In this document: in pieces, positions 61,186 through 64,000 of the stretch
Position numbering within the stretch: the first letter of the stretch is position 1
Layout: every line of letters starts with the position of its first letter
Assembly (NCBI RefSeq): GCF_026914265.1
Contig: NC_069135.1
Location: forward strand, 64,036,738 to 64,100,737
DNA length: 64,000 nucleotides
From: Mya arenaria
Taxonomy: Eukaryota; Mollusca; Bivalvia; Myida; Myidae
Reading direction: 5' to 3'
Position numbers and translations under genes: made by a program
The notes under the pieces: generated by a model
What the model was told of the DNA's origin: nothing
The model's input: only the letters and a program-made list of their open reading frames with translations
Database searches by the model: none

Positions 61186-61849
61186 CACTTGTATCACGTT
61201 TTGTTTGGTGTATTATATTACGATAGAACTCTTTTCTGACGACTTGTATCAAGTTTTGTTCGTTGAAATATATTTCGTAATGACTCTTTTCTGGCGACTT
61301 GTTTAATATCTTATTAGGTGTTAAACATGCAAATGCAAGGAGTGTTCATGTTGCTCATGTGAGATCATTTTTTATCCCTAAAAAACTGAAATGAAAACTA
61401 ATTTAAATGAAGTCGAAAATTCACAGGAAATTTCTTTTAAATTTTGTTTCTGAATCCGGCGAATGATACACATTAAGGAATTATCAAGCTCATCATAGTT
61501 TAAAATGATGTTTAATAGGGTCTTACTACCTTAATTGAAGACTAATTGATGAGGATACTGATACAATAATGACAATAGATGATGAAATCAAACTTATAAA
61601 GATAAAACATTTGAAAACAACTTATTACAGTTTATAGCTCTGTAAATTCACAATGTCTTGTTGTTTTTTTCGTAATAATGTTTTATAATGAGGATGGTTT
61701 ATGCAATCAAATGAGGTTATGCTTATTTTATAATATTTCATTAATCTTTCACTTTTATGTATATTAGAACAATAAATACATGTAAGTAAATATCATTCAG
61801 ACTTCTGTGTTTACTCTTCTTATAAATTAAAATATCTTCTTAATTTTAA
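61186..61849. other. Spacer
   Basis: AT-rich. 61190-61320 has two copies of a TTTCTGNCGACTTGT motif. No gene. Confidence 0.45.
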
Positions 61850-64000
61850 GGTAAAAATCCCGTAATCTCATATCAAAATCACCTGCAGCTCAGACCAAAA
61901 TCCCCTGAGAAGCCTCTCTGAAATATGGCATGAATGTTGATTGAACATTTGTCTTCAAAATCGACATGGCGTGTCCATGAAACTTTATACAATATTAAGA
62001 TTTAAAAGTGAACAAAAAAGTTGTTTTAAAACATGTTGTGGCTTACTTTTAACAAAGTGAAAATCGTTGTCGTTTAAAAAGTTTTCGCTTTTTAAAAGCA
62101 AAGTTCTAAACAATAAGCCCATTGTTGAAATTTCAATAATTATCTAAATGTACAAAGGCAAAGTCGGCAGATATTTCACTTTATTTACATGGTCTTGTTT
62201 GGATTAACAATCAAGTCAATTAACACAAAAGTACAGTGCAATAATCATAAAACTTCTTAAGATATTTCTAAACTTTAGTCGCTTTCCTTGTTTCATAGTC
62301 AAATCAAAAGAAAAGTAGATGTGTTTTAAACATAAAAACCCCTAATGTTGACAAATTGGTTGAATTTGCTAGAAATTCTTATCTTGCCCACTCCTTTTTA
62401 TTGTCATCACACAATTACCTCCCTTGTTGAAGACTGTTTTCTGGAGCATCATGGAAATTTTGTCTTGTGGCAATATTTAGAAACCTAACTAATTATTTCT
62501 CGCTACAAATGGCACCATATGTTTTCACTCGCCATTCAAGAAATAATGCTGCACTCTACTCAGTACTATTTCAAGAACGATTTGACTATTAACATAATCT
62601 GAATCACTGCGTGCATATCCATGACAACCATTAACTATTACAAATCTAGACGCATTTATTTTCACTACGCACAAAAAAGTTCGAACGAAGAGTACAATTT
62701 TACTTTATTTTGTTTACTGAGGTGCACGTGGGAGAAAAAGTATCTACCATAGACGCTCATGTCAGATAGATTCATCCCAACCCTCGCGCAGGGTTTCCGC
62801 ATGTTGCAAGTGTTTTGTTCACATTTCACATTAATGTTTTGTTTCGATTTATGACCCTTTAAAAATGTAAATGAGTCAATATTAAGAGTTAATTTTAACT
62901 GAATATTTTTCTTATTTACATTAATTTTATTCAAATTAGCGAATAGCATAGTTTTTTTTTAATAACACACATTACAGCTATGATCCCGTTTAATAAATAG
63001 AGCTGGCTCTAATTACTCGAAACATCATTAATCAGGTCAGCTTAAGTATATTTTTATTAAACCAAATAACTTAAATAAAACTTGAATAAAAACAAAATCT
63101 GTATTTTTGTGACCATCATAAAGATAATTGCATTTTTTGGCAAAATGAGAACAGTATTCGATTATACAAAAATAGTGTGTTATTAAAGCATAATCCTGTT
63201 AAAGGTGACTAAACGATTTTTCAAGAAACTTGGGCCTGCAGATCTGTTTTATAGAATAAAGATACATGACAGCACAAATGACCCTGCCAAACTGATTTAA
63301 ATTTTAGCGTCAAGCTCCATTTTAAAAATCTAACAATATGCAGGAAAAAACACAAACATGCGAAGAAAAATCAGATCTCATATCTTACAAAAAATGACCC
63401 CCATAGCAGATTTCACCAATAAAAGTAATCATATACGTTTGCAGGTTCATTTAAACAAGTTATCCTCTCAAAGTGTACATATTTTTTGACCTGACAGGAA
63501 ATTTCATGAAAATCATCTTATACATTTTCAGTTCAGATAAACTTACATTTTCCACATGAAGTTGTGATCCTGTTTGTATAATATACACACTATCAATTAT
63601 TGTAGAATTCAACCATGACAAAATATGAACATCAAATTAATGTAATAAAGAGCCATGGTAATGAAATACATCATATACATATTGCAGGTTCACACATTTT
63701 ACAAGTTAATCTCGCTCCTTGTTTAATATATTATAATGAAACATTTTTTTTGTTATTTAAGATATCACATAGAGAATATCAAATTGCTTTGCTTAATTTA
63801 GATTGCGGTAAATGTTGTTTGTCTCACTTTAAAAGTTGAAAACCTTCCTAACCAATGATGCTAAACATTGAATCAATTTGGTCTGACCCAAACCAACAAA
63901 CAAGTTGCACACAAGGTAATAATAAGTTGCACTGTATCATTCAAATATGGTTTGACCAGAACCAACAAAAAAGTTGCACATACAGTCATAAAATATTAAC
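61850..64000 (+). repeat. Segmental duplication copy B
   Basis: Collinear with 37145-39550. It lacks the 37690-38015 block and the right half of the 106-bp palindrome, and carries an extra ~90 bp near 62960-63050. The duplicate runs off the window end. No gene recognised. Confidence 0.85.

Overview
The window is eukaryotic and AT-rich. It carries intron-containing genes, many tandem arrays, a tyrosine-recombinase (DIRS/PAT-type) retroelement and a dead non-LTR element. RING-less B-box/coiled-coil/NHL genes in tandem, together with an array whose leader, ~146-bp units and trailer look molluscan, suggest a bivalve (perhaps Dreissena-like). That attribution is inference, not proof.

Layout. (1) 0-1.6 kb: AT-rich spacer with one short dispersed repeat. 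(2) 1.6-24.9 kb: a gene-poor macro-repeat built from a few modules that recur in similar order. A promoter/first-exon-like module occurs three times, a short acceptor-associated module four times, and there are ~72-bp and ~130-bp degenerate tandem units. The centre is a 10-kb array of a 33-bp unit (8.31-18.5 kb) with higher-order periods of 2409 bp (73 units) and 1386 bp (42 units). A 46-bp array follows (21.84-24.86 kb). A degenerate LINE interrupts the first copy. (3) 25.6-26.35 kb: purine-rich (GA)n tract. (4) 26.4-30.55 kb: intact three-exon B-box/coiled-coil/NHL gene 1. (5) 32.9-34.5 kb: 40-bp array. (6) 35.1-36.3 and 42.26-42.48 kb: three broken pieces of the same gene family. (7) 37.1-39.55 kb: segment duplicated at 61.85-64.0 kb, followed by a promoter-like element and a perfect hairpin. 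(8) 47.25-51.82 kb: DIRS/PAT-like retroelement on the minus strand with split direct repeats, lightly damaged, containing or flanking a plus-strand exon-like fragment. (9) 51.9-53.72 kb: array of a ~146-bp unit carrying nuclear-receptor-like palindromes. (10) 55.6-60.2 kb: intact gene 2, a paralogue of gene 1 with the same exon structure, then the second copy of the duplicated segment.

The two intact genes (predicted 654 and 657 aa) encode two B-boxes, a coiled coil, a Gln-rich linker and a C-terminal NHL-like propeller, with no RING. Their small exon 2 is visibly a duplicate of the 3' end of exon 1 plus adjoining intron, and the intron-2 tandem repeats look like further decayed copies of the same region. 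The most unusual structure is the 1.6-24.9 kb macro-repeat, where promoter-like modules with conserved splice-donor-like ends sit upstream of very large homogenised arrays. Whether it is transcribed cannot be told from sequence. No tRNA, rRNA, CRISPR or prokaryotic features were seen.
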